64,000 nucleotides of DNA, taken from contig OU015661.1 of NCBI GenBank assembly GCA_907165275.2, positions 8,191,501 through 8,255,500 of the forward strand, written 5' to 3'. The translations under genes and the position numbers were made by a program. Numbering within the stretch: position 1 is the stretch's first letter; every line of letters starts with the position of its first letter. This DNA comes from Zygaena filipendulae (taxonomy: Eukaryota > Arthropoda > Insecta > Lepidoptera > Zygaenidae). The notes under the pieces were generated by a model. That model was given only the letters and a program-made list of their open reading frames with translations, was not told where the DNA came from and did no database searches. Shown piece after piece: positions 55,160-64,000 of the stretch.

Positions 55160-55574
55160 TCGTATTTGTTACGCAACGTTTGGTTCCGTTGCCTCCAGAG
55201 TTCCGATTTACGGAATCCGATTCTTTTTGGGATCTAACCCAATAAGGCGACGGTATAAACCAATTTTGCCCTGTTCGTGTTTTCCGATACAGTTGCTGCG
55301 CGGTACAGCACCGTAAGTTGTATCAAAAGCCACTTTTGATTGTTTCATTCAATACTGTGAACAACACAAACGCGCTGAACGAATACAAAAAAAAAAAAAC
55401 CTTTTGAAACAGGACTGTGTTTGGTTGTTTGTAATGAATTGAAACCGGCGCGCCGTGGCGATAGGAAAAACTGCGGATTTGACAACACGCCACTGAAAGT
55501 TTTGTTTCACTGTGAAATTAATGTTTTGCTAGAGTTTAGGTACCCTGCAAACAAAACTACGTAAGTTGGTTTTT
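55160..55574. other. GC-richer unique island
   Basis: TTTGGTTCCGTTGCCTCCAG, GTTGCTGCGCGGTACAGCAC and GAAACCGGCGCGCCGTGGCG. No open frame of interest; possible regulatory DNA. Confidence 0.3.
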
Positions 55575-55689
55575 CCCTCCCTCCCTCCCTCCCATCCCCT
55601 CCATCCCTGAGTAACATAGGCTATATTGTGATCCGGAATTCCCGCGGGAACTCCGAAATTAACGCGGGTGAAACCGCGGGGAACAGCTA
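55575..55689 (+). mobile_element. C-rich tract and 5'-truncated Helitron end
   Basis: A (CCCT)n tract, 55575-55608, abuts ATCCGGAATTCCCGCGGGAA and a perfect hairpin CGCGGGTGAAACCGCG with GGGAACAGCTA (the last G of CTAG is missing). The C tract makes the minus strand a G-quadruplex candidate. Confidence 0.6.
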
Positions 55690-56004
55690 TGTAATTATTT
55701 ATTATGCATTCGGAAAAAATTCAATTCAATTGCAAAATTCATTTTCGACGCTTTCAATGGTGAGCATAAAAGATAAGTTAAACATATTCGTCTAATTATT
55801 ATATTAAATTAAACAAAGTGAAATAAAATCAGTAGAAATAGATAACTAAAAACTAATAAAAGTAACTAATAAAACAGAGAGTTTTAAGTAGCTCCAAAGG
55901 GTGGCCTTATCACTATGAAGCGATCTCTTCCAGGCTACCAGGTGGAGTATAGAATTACACCTAGGAAATTCCTGCTAAAGGAAAAGTAACAGCATATAAC
56001 TACT

Positions 56005-56132
56005 GACAGGTAGCCTATGGTATGGTATGGTAGGTAGCTTGTCTATTTGAATTTGGTTTTAGCGACACAATATGACAGGTAGCCATTATGGTAGGTAGCT
56101 TGTCTATTTGAAATTGGTTTAAGCGACACAAT
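56005..56132. repeat. Tandem duplication, ~60-69-bp unit
   Basis: GACAGGTAGCC starts each unit (56005 and 56074), and each continues TGGTAGGTAGCTTGTCTATT and ends in GCGACACAAT. The first unit has two additional GGTAT words. Confidence 0.7.
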
Positions 56133-57080
56133 GTTTTTGTTTTATATTGGTACCAAATAAACGCCTATCCTATTCTGTTCTCATATTATTAAAAATTCTT
56201 ATACACAAAACAACGAAAAAGAACAAATTAACGAAAGTTGTTGACACTGCATTCAATGATTTATAACGCGTTGGTCTTTTGACTGTAATGTTATATTATA
56301 TTATATATTATGATATGAAATAAAATAAATTAAATTAAAATATCAACATTAAAAATATATTTTTCTCTATCTATCTACAAAAAAAATCCGTTTAAAAGTT
56401 CGGTAGGTACGTCTTGTAAAGTTTAAAAACAAATTGATAAGTAAAGTTTGGTCTCTGATCACTCGCGATGGGGCGTCCCAGTTTTCACAACAAACATCGA
56501 ATTTTTCTACATAGGTACTTAAATAAAATAAAATACGAAACTCTTGCAAAAGTTACACAAGTTTATAAGGTTATCTATCAGATTCGGAGAAATCTTTCTG
56601 AGTATGAATACCAATAACATACCAATACAATAACTAAAGTAAATCACAAAATACATATATACTTACCTATATTTGTGATTTTTTTTTAGTTATTGTATCT
56701 ACTCTATATACATTTAATAGGTTAAAGAAAAACTAACGTTCAAAGGTCAAAAAAATTGTGACCGTTTCCCTGATACGATCAGCAAATCATAGCATCTCAA
56801 TATGAATGCGTGCATTCTAATTTCTATTGCAATATTTTAAATATTGCTTGTAAAACAAAATTTTAACAAAAAAAAAATTATACCGACCAAAAATTCGGTC
56901 CACAAAAAAATTTAAAAATAACAAAATACTGATTTTTAATCTGAAAGACGTGCACGGAAAGTGCACGTACCTATTATTTTTATTGGTTTTTGTGTGCTAC
57001 CTACTGATCGGTTCGAAGTCGGTGCAACAACATCGTTACATTTCCCATTTATTTTTATTACATTAAACACATTGATATAT
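56133..57080. other. AT-rich DNA with a diverged fold-back relative
   Basis: An imperfect inverted repeat at about 56625-56698 (ACAATAACTAAAGTAAATCA against TGATTTTTTTTTAGTTATTG) and a partial relative of the fold-back family at 56905-57030. No gene. Confidence 0.4.
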
Positions 57081-57132
57081 TAAAACTGTTTAATCATTGA
57101 TTTTTTAATATATCAATGATTAAACAGTTTTA
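57081..57132. repeat. Perfect 21-bp hairpin
   Basis: Arms 57081-57101 and 57112-57132 are perfect complements (TAAAACTGTTTAATCATTGA and its reverse), with a 10-base AT loop. An additional TTGATATATT/AATATATCAA pair overlaps. Confidence 0.8.
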
Positions 57133-57997
57133 TTGGCGCATGTAGCTAAGTACTGATATATTTTATGAAAATGTTGAAAGAGAATTTTTGCTCTTTAAAT
57201 TTCTACATTCTCTGAAACCGTTAGTAAACAAACAAACCAGAAGAACTTTCTTTTCAAACTTCTTTGAAAGAGACGGATGTCCGGCGAGTGATCTATGCCC
57301 CTGTTTGTTGTGTGGACCGAATACTCGGAAAACCGCCACTGTATTGGCATTATTAGTTGTATTGTGCCAACTACGAGTGTTTATTGGAAAAAAGTAATAA
57401 GGACGCTTCTAATCTACATAAACTTTGTGGAAGGTTGTTGACGAGTGAAAGCCGTATCGAAAACACGCGTGTCACGTTTTTCGTTATTTCAGTCACTTTT
57501 CAGCATCTATTTTGGACCCTGAGCAGAAAACTGACTTTCAAGAGAGCCATGTTTTAACTTGGGGAACAATCTAACATTGTCATTGGCGTTTCGCCATAAT
57601 TGAAGAAGTACTTAGATGAAGAGATTTTTGTTGATAAGAAACATTGTCATTGGCAAATTATAATTATAGACGCCATTATTAAAGAAGAAGAAAGAAAGAA
57701 AGAACTTTGTGGAACCCTCGAAGTGTTGCCAAAAAGACAAATAATAAATATTCTACTCGTAAATTAAAAAAGTAAAGACACAGATGAGGTTTTTTTTGTT
57801 TCCTTTTTTTAAATTGCAGGGTGTAGTAAGTGGTGGTATATTCCACACTATATAATTTAGAATTTTCAAGCATCAAGTGAGGAGTTGAGTCTGCATAGTT
57901 GATAGAGTTTGCCCTGTTCAAGTGGCTGTGAAATACTTACATATCTACTTGTACTTTCTTATAGATTTCCAGACTTGATAAGTAAAAAAATAAATAA
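57133..57997. other. Unique DNA with weak exon-like frames
   Basis: After TTATTAG at 57350-57356 a frame runs LYCANYECLLEKSNKDASN, then LHKLCGRLLTSESR, to a stop at 57557. The first half looks protein-like, but no family is recognised and the acceptor is weak. The opposite end (57660-57960) is AT-rich. Confidence 0.2.
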
Positions 57998-58160
57998 TCT
58001 ATACATATAAAATGCTTTGTCATGTTGACTGAGTGACTGACTGACCTGAAACTTGGAAGGTGTGTTCTTTGTATGACGTAGGCATCCGATAAGAAAGGAT
58101 TTTCCGAAATTCTAAAGGGGGGGGGGGGGGGGGGGGGGTAATGTTTGTATGACTGTTATA
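57998..58160 (+). mobile_element. Truncated Helitron containing a 22-bp G run
   Basis: TCTATACATATAAAATGCTT, GACTGAGTGACTGACTGACC, CTGAAACTTGGAAGGTGTG and TATGACGTAGGCATCCG match the 10813 element. The run of 22 G at 58117-58138 stands where related copies have a short CTAAGGnnGTGAAGGGG segment. Confidence 0.6.
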
Positions 58161-58248
58161 GTACTGACTTTCAAGACTAGATTAATATTATATTATTATC
58201 TGTCGCCAGGTAAGTGTAGTCTATATCTAATATCTATTAATAAATCCG

Positions 58249-58395
58249 AGCTGTTCCCGCGGTTTCACCCGCGGTGATTTCGGAGTTCCCGCGGGAATTC
58301 CAGGATAAAATGTAGATATAAACACTCTATCTATTAGTGTAAACCACATGAAAATCCGTTGCGTAGATACTTCCGAGTGTCGCGGTCAGTATTAA
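58249..58395 (-). mobile_element. Non-autonomous Helitron, truncated
   Basis: AGCTGTTCCCGCGGTTTCAC, CGCGGTGATTTCGGAGTTCC and AACACTCTATCTATTAGTGT, AAAATCCGTTGCGTAG: the 10010/18036 subfamily. Confidence 0.6.
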
Positions 58396-59315
58396 AAAAG
58401 GCATAAGCGAGAGTCAACTACATATTTTATAAAAAAGTAATGCCTGTATCGATTATTATGGCACTGCATGGAAGTGGGTAACTGTCGATAATGTGAATAT
58501 ATAACATAAATAAAAAAAAATTTATGGATGAATAAAATAAATCGATTGTATCGACTATCGACGAAGATTTTCAGATGAACACATGGCTGAAACGTAAGGT
58601 GGTATGTATAGGTAACATAGATTATTCTCAAGATCAAAATAAGTATCTATGGCACACTTTTTATCTCAGTGCAGCAAAGTATTCCCTTCGCAGTAGAAAT
58701 CTGCGGGCATTGTCTAATATTTGCATAACAATGCACCATATTTTACCTATAATCCATTTAGAAAACATTGACTTAATTCTGTATTTTATACGCGAGTCTC
58801 AGTGCGGGGGAAAGAAATGAAATCACGAGAGCACAAGCGCAATTGGATTAACCGTTTCATTGTTGCAAAACGATAAATTTTCTATTCTGACCAACTAAAC
58901 CCGGGTATAAAGGTGTTTTACCGGAATACCCGAGCACGTTGGCAGGGTTAAACATTGCTGGACCACCAACTACCGTTTTCGAAACTTACGTATATGTCAT
59001 AATATACACGGTGGGCCACGCAGTTTCACCTGCATTCAACGTTTCAAGTTTTTGTTGAATGGTGTAAATAAAATTTATCCTATTTTTCAGTACTCATAAG
59101 GATTCAATTACCATAAACCCTAAAAAAGGTGTTGTTTTACTTGAAAAGTTCAACTAACGGTTTTTATTACTCCAATTTCAAAAGTAACGGTACTTACTAT
59201 ACATACAAACTTTTAGGCCTCCCCCTTTTTGTTATCACGTTAGGGGTTGAATTTCCACCATTTAAATATTGTTGTTCCTTACAACTACCCTATTACTGAT
59301 ATCATTATTTTAAAT
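58396..59315. other. Unique DNA
   Basis: An 81-codon plus-strand frame at 58575-58820 begins with ATG directly after TTTTCAG (MNTWLKRKVVCIGNIDY). It is unremarkable in composition and unrecognised. A smaller 81-codon minus-strand frame overlaps AT-rich DNA and is not credible. Confidence 0.25.
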
Positions 59316-59517
59316 TTTCTAATCCCCTGCGGTTTCACTCACATGAATTTTGATATTTCTGCGGGAATTTTGAGATGAATGTATCCTATGTCACTTAGGA
59401 ATACTGTAGCTTTTTATCAGTGAAAGAAATTTTAAAATCGGTGCAGTAATTTTTGAGTTTTTCCATAAAAAACAAACACACAAAAAATCAAATCTTTCCT
59501 TTTTATAATATTAGTCT
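59316..59517 (-). mobile_element. Decayed Helitron
   Basis: CTAATCCCCTGCGGTTTCAC, TGATATTTCTGCGGGAATTT, CCTATGTCACTTAGGAATAC, AAAATCGGTGCAGTAATTT and TTTATAATATTAG: the 10415 subfamily, strongly diverged. Confidence 0.55.
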
Positions 59518-59769
59518 ATGTAGCTGTAGATCTGAAAGCTTTAATGCTTGGAAATTTGGATATAAATACTTGAATACTTGAATACTATTTATAACTCAAT
59601 TACGCCTTATTGGCTGGCACTTAAAATAAATAGGTATGTTCTGAATTTCACATAGTGGATAGGTAGGTACTTTGATTCCGTCACGGGTGAGAATTCGAGA
59701 GTATGACTGTAGTATTGAAATGGGATTTTTTTTTTTAAATTTAGATTACATACGACTATTTTAGGTGTT

Positions 59770-60030
59770 AGAATTGCTGAAATAAACTTTGTTCTAGTCT
59801 AGCAAATGCAGCGGGTTCGAAATTCAACTTCAGTGTGGTGAATAAACCATGTGTAATAAACCATTTTGCTAATTTACAACTAAGGTATAAAACAGATATT
59901 TTATATATTTTTTTTAAATTATGAATTACTGAAATAAATGTTGTTTTGTGCGGATGTTGCGGGTTCCGCATATACCTACCTAACCTCGGAGTGTTGTGAA
60001 TAAACCATGAGTCGTTTTCAATTTACCGTA
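59770..60030. repeat. Diverged tandem duplication, ~155-bp spacing
   Basis: Two segments share in order CTGAAATAAA, TTGTT, GCGGGTTC, GTG-TGAATAAACCATG and ATTTAC (about 59775-59876 and 59929-60025). Much of each unit has diverged, so the duplication is old. Confidence 0.5.
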
Positions 60031-60160
60031 AAAGCGTTCCGTCATAAAGCGTGTCCGGTTTCGTAATTAACATTTATTTCATGCGCGTATGACAAACGTA
60101 CGCTGGGCCAGATTTGTGTGTATGTATAAATAACTAAAGAGTATTATTATTTTTTTGTAT

Positions 60161-60211
60161 ATGCAAAAGAAAAATAACCTACTGAGTAAGTAGGTTATTT
60201 TTCTTTTGCAT
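60161..60211. repeat. Perfect 23-bp hairpin with 5-base loop
   Basis: Arms 60161-60183 and 60189-60211 are exact complements (start ATGCAAAAGAAAAATAACCT); loop GAGTA. No flanking repeat, target duplication or related copy was found in the window. Confidence 0.85.
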
Positions 60212-61553
60212 AGTTAGTACGGTACTGACTACATAAAGATATAATCTTTTTTAACTACAAAAAAAGCAAATACATACCTATCAAAGAAATACGTTCGGTG
60301 TTTAGCAGGTTAGGCAATAAGCATATATAAATAATAGGCAGAAATCGTTTTAAATTTTTATGTTTAGACTTAATCTCAAACTTTTGGTAATAACAAAAAT
60401 GATACTTCACAACACAACACACACTTTTACTTGATTCATGATTGGTATTTAAAACTCTTTAGGTACAACCAAAGTGTTATTTTACCCTATAATCGAATGA
60501 ATTTCAAAAAAACAGTTCTTATTCAGGTACATCTCTTAAGTACCTACCTATATATAGTGTGACAGAGTTCTCGCAAGATTTCACTTTGGAGACAAGTTTA
60601 AGCAGGTATAAGTTCTAATGCATTCCAGAATAATTAAAATTAAATAAAAATTGGTTCGATCAAAGTTTAATAAACACATACACAGTTAATAAACATATAC
60701 AATAAACGCGTTATTTTCTTATAATTAACAATACTTATCCAATATAGAATGTAATGTAAAAGTAGCTTTTATCCAATATAGAATGCAAATTATACGTGTA
60801 GTGTCTACAAAAATGAAGAAGGTGGAAATATGTCACCAAAGTTGACCCCAGAGATAAAACCCACATCAAAGAAAAATATTTGCACTCAAAAGACAAAAGC
60901 AATTCCCCGGCAACGGGCTAGTAGTGTGCAAGGAATCTCATAATTTATACTTAGATACGTTACAAATTTTACTTAAAGTAGTTTTATTTAGTTTTCCGCT
61001 ACCAACATATTTTAAAGCCTTTATAATCCGTTGAGCCGTAGAAGTATAAAACAAAGTACAAAGTTGTTTATTCGTAAAAATCATTAAAATATAATTCTTT
61101 TACTAAAAAGTAGGTACCTATATGGTTTTCCAAAATTGTTTGTCAAATAAATTTATATCCATACAAGATTTAAAGGAGTTAAAGAAAGAGGAAAAGAAAA
61201 AGTATAACTTATGAAGTATAGCTAGAGATGTTCTTGTGGTGTCGGAAAAAACGATATGTGTGATCTGTTGCAGTAAGTAGTAGGTACAAATGAAGAATCA
61301 AAGTCCTGGATTTTCAGTCGGTATCGTCTGAGATACACAAGAACTATGTAAATAGATATTTTTATCGGATATATTTTGTAAGAACGATTAGTTTACCGTT
61401 AACATATTTTTGTAGCAAACAAATATGCCTGTTTTATTTGCAAGCACCCCGACACGCTACGTTAGGTGCCTAAAGTTTGAGCAGTAACCACAGTCCGATA
61501 TATTGTGAGCAGTGAACACCCACCATAATACATTTTATCTCCTCGGCAACAAG
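60212..61553. other. Unique AT-rich DNA
   Basis: No gene or element recognised over 1.3 kb. ATCCAATATAGAATG occurs twice close together (about 60737 and 60771), a small direct repeat. Confidence 0.4.
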
Positions 61554-61554
61554 A

Positions 61555-61751
61555 CTAGCTCTTCTCCGCTGTTTTAGCCGCATTGATTTCTTCGAAATTC
61601 CCGCAGCAATTTCAGAACAAAAATAGCGTTCCTCCTTTCCTGACAACGTGTATGTAAAATTTCATGATGATCGGTTGAGTAGTTAAGGCATGAAAAGGTA
61701 ACAAACAGACAGACAAATAGACAGAGTTACTTTTCATTTATAATCACTAGA
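61555..61751 (-). mobile_element. Non-autonomous Helitron with both ends (197 bp)
   Basis: Minus strand from TC at 61751 to CTAG at 61555, flanked by A and T. Blocks: CTAGCTCTTCTCCGCTG, TTTTAGCCGC, GATGATCGGTTGAGTAGTTA, AACAAACAGACAGACAAATA. The hairpin is degraded. Confidence 0.65.
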
Positions 61752-61810
61752 TACATAGTATAAAACAAAGTCGCTTGCCGCTGTCTGTCCCTATGTATGC
61801 TTAGATCAAT

Positions 61811-62113
61811 CTAGGTATTCCCCAAGGTTTCACCTGCGTTAGTTTCGGAGATCCTGCGGGTATTCCGAGATAAAAGTACTTACTACCCTATATTTTTTTC
61901 TATACCTACCCTTGGAGGTAGTATAGGTATGCAAAATTTAATGTGGTTTCTCCCGCATTAATTTCAAAGTTCCCGTGGAAATTTCAGAATAAAAAGTAGC
62001 CCATGTCCTTCTCTGTACGCCTGACAACGTGTATGTAAAATTTCGTGGTGATCAGTTGAGCCGTTTGGCCGTGAAAGCGTAACAAACAAACTCACTTTCG
62101 CATTTAGTAAGGA
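61811..62113 (-). mobile_element. Composite two-module Helitron, second copy
   Basis: CTAGGTATTCCCCAAGGTTT, AAGTACTTACTACCC, GGAGGTAGTATAGGTATGCA, TTCTCCCGCATTAATTTC, CATGTCCTTCTCTGTACGCC, TGATCAGTTGAGCCGTTTGG and a 5' end GCATTTAGTAAGGA before T. Same composite as 40054-40385. Confidence 0.65.
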
Positions 62114-63442
62114 TTTCTGTAAGCGGTTCCATTTCCGAAATATAGCATGTAAAATTTGAAAATCGAACCATTAAATGCGTCTATGAGTGCGGCGAGATCG
62201 TTTTGTTAATTAGTTTTTTTAAGAAACAAATTAATAAAATAGTAATCAAGCAATTATTAATTAAGATTAGTAATTTGATTTTCGGAAATACGTTAATTGA
62301 ATAAATAATTGAAATTTTTATTAAAGCCAATAGATGATTAGGTACGATAAATTTTCTTCATAGAAGAAATAAGTAGCTCCTGTTTTTACTTTAATCGCAG
62401 AACTCTAGCAACTTATAAATAGTGATTGATACTTAATAATTATTAAAAAATAGGATTAGGATTTTACTTTAATAAAAAGATTCACAATGCTTGTTTTTTA
62501 ATTTTTTTTTATTGCTCGTGCAAGCATTAGACATCACTTTCTATAGGTATTTTAATACGTAAAAAAGTTTTTACATCAATGATTTTAATCGTTGCTTTTT
62601 TAATTTGATTTAGGTTTAGGAAGGTTTTGTTTTGACTATCAAAATAAAAATTTACGCATTCAAAAGCTCGTGAGCGCTTATAAATTGTCCGGGAAAGCTC
62701 TCGGTCATCTTCATCGTACATCCATGTGCGGTCAGGAAAAGTCATTGTGAAAAATGTTGATTCATCAAATGCGTTGTTTAAAAAAGCCAGTGGTCATTGT
62801 ACGGGCTCTCCCCCAGAGTGTGTTGGGTACTTTTTGTTTGGAGTGTCCCGTCACGGCGCACTATCAATCACGACGATATAATGTGGAGGCAAGTCGGACA
62901 TCGATCAAATGCTACCTCATATATGTAGTCGTTGAACTGTCTGTTTATTGTTTGTTATCTCATATAAATATTTTTTACACTATACATTACATATTACTAC
63001 TACTTACCAAAATTTGTGTTGCGTATCTCATTTTGCTTAAAAAATGTTTTTTTTTTGTCTTTCTTTCTTTATTTCTTACTCTACATTACAATGTTACTAA
63101 CATTACGTAGATATAGAGAAAAAACGAGCCGCTACCAGCGTTCATTATATAGATATGTAGATAAAACCTTCATACCTGTATCACAAGGGGGTAGGCAAAG
63201 ATCTACAGATCTCCAGTTGCGTTTAAATTGCAAATATAGGCTTCTATTTATAGATATATAGGTGTGTACGTACCTAAGGCGAAGTGTCACGTACATGCTC
63301 CAAGAGTTTTTTAGCGACAGCTGTTCACGACACACGGAGCCGCTCGACACCCTCCAGAGGAAACGATAAACAATATATTCAATGTTACAACTTGCAACAC
63401 GTCTCGGTATTAAATTTGATAACGTGCAAAAATAAAGATTTA
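62114..63442. other. AT-rich DNA with a GC-balanced patch
   Basis: At 62640-62910 the composition is more balanced. A 72-codon minus-strand frame at 62527-62745 begins MTFPDRTWMYDEDDRELSRT with an ATG, and a plus-strand frame of 118 codons starts at 62754. They are divergent, 9 bases apart, and neither resembles a known family. The longer one decays into Phe/Leu-rich AT-driven sequence. Low-confidence candidates only. Confidence 0.25.
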
Positions 63443-63723
63443 CTAGCTGTACCACGCGATTTCATCCGCGGTAATTTCGGAGTTGCGGAGGTTGCGGGAA
63501 AAAAGTACTCTATGTCCTTCTTTGTACCCCGACAGTAGTTTACGGTGATAAGCTGTTCCTCGCATTAGTGCCGGAGTTCCCGCGGGAATTCCGGGATAAA
63601 AACTATCCTATCTTTTAAGTTGGACCATATTATAAATGGTTACAAAATTTTATCAAAATCCGTTCAGTAGTTTCGGAGTCCATCGCGGACAAACAACGTG
63701 ACACGTGATTTATATATATTAGA
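63443..63723 (-). mobile_element. Two-module Helitron, tandem unit 1
   Basis: From TC at 63723 (minus strand TCTAATATATATAAATCACG) to CTAG at 63443. Contains TTTACGGTGATAAGCTGTTC between the two modules. Its 5' end directly touches the CTAG of the next unit. The first module carries the same small deletion (GGAGTTGCGGAGGTTGCGGG) as the 918 element. Confidence 0.75.
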
Positions 63724-63926
63724 CTAGCTGTCCCCCGCGATTTCATCCGCGGTAATTTCGGAGTTCCCGCGGGAATTCCGGGATAAAAACTATCCTATCT
63801 TTTAAGTTGGACCATATTATAAATGGTTACAAAATTTTATCAAAATCCGTTCAGTAGTTTCGGAGTCCATCGCGGACAAACAACGTGACACGTGATTTAT
63901 ACATATATATTAAGAAAGATATAAGA
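63724..63926 (-). mobile_element. Helitron, tandem unit 2 (single module)
   Basis: CTAGCTGTCCCCCGCGATTT, CATCCGCGGTAATTTCGGAG, CCCGCGGGAATTCCGGGATA, then the same distal sequence as unit 1 (CATCGCGGACAAACAACGTG). It lacks the first-module spacer of unit 1, so it is an internally deleted relative. Confidence 0.75.
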
Positions 63927-64000
63927 TTGAGGAGGTACTTACTAGAAAGAACCTCGGGATTTGCAAGGTTATAGAATTGTCGACGACAATATAGAGCTTA

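Noticed and set aside
1..64000. CRISPR array, phage, bacterial operon or telomeric TTAGG array
   Set aside because: No regularly spaced identical repeats with unique spacers, no prokaryotic gene organisation and no TTAGG tandem was seen; base composition and repeats are lepidopteran.

Overview
The window looks like nuclear DNA of a moth or butterfly (Lepidoptera). It is AT-rich, intergenic- or intron-like and saturated with small transposons. The lepidopteran hallmark is a pervasive short repeat whose 3' end carries a hairpin (CGCGG-loop-CCGCG) followed by CTAG, inserted between A and T. I read this repeat as non-autonomous Helitrons. There is no sign of bacterial, organellar or viral gene organisation, no CRISPR array and no rRNA. 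There is no convincing complete host protein-coding gene. The only long intact reading frame (989 codons) belongs to a retrotransposon. || Layout. 1-14 kb: Helitron fragments; a mariner-sized inverted-repeat element (about 5.13-5.44 kb); an hAT-type MITE with a perfect 8-bp target duplication (7.63-8.38 kb); the first copy of an unassigned MITE family with 4-bp target duplications (11.25 kb); and two plus-strand segments that could be host exons (2327-2448 internal, 13804-13941 terminal with AATAAA signals). 14-27 kb: long unique AT-rich DNA with GC-richer islands, more Helitrons, MITE copies 2 and 3 (copy 3 nested in a Helitron), and a mirror-image Helitron pair at 26.3-26.7 kb. 27.3-27.7 kb: two tRNA-derived SINEs head to head. 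28.0-31.5 kb: a full-length-looking RTE-clade LINE on the minus strand, flanked by a perfect 18-bp target duplication. 31.5-44 kb: mostly unique DNA, including a GC-rich island with paired EGR-type sites (38.2 kb) and a fold-back element (41.1 kb, second copy at 53.0 kb). 44.1-44.45 kb: a MITE with 109-bp arms next to a possible promoter and first-exon donor. 45-64 kb: MITE copy 4, a candidate terminal exon (47.6 kb), several complete Helitrons with resolved ends (48.4, 53.6, 54.4 kb), a 22-bp G run, two perfect short hairpins (57.1, 60.2 kb) and, at the right end, two Helitrons abutting with no spacer, as expected of a rolling-circle concatemer. || How it fits together. The recognisable biology is mobile-element biology. 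One LINE appears to retain all its catalytic motifs and could be autonomous. The Helitrons, hAT-type MITE, 4-bp-TSD MITEs and SINEs encode nothing visible and would need proteins supplied from elsewhere in the genome. Nested insertions give relative ages. The possible host exons all lie on the plus strand and may belong to one or more genes with large introns, but this rests on splice signals and open frames only.
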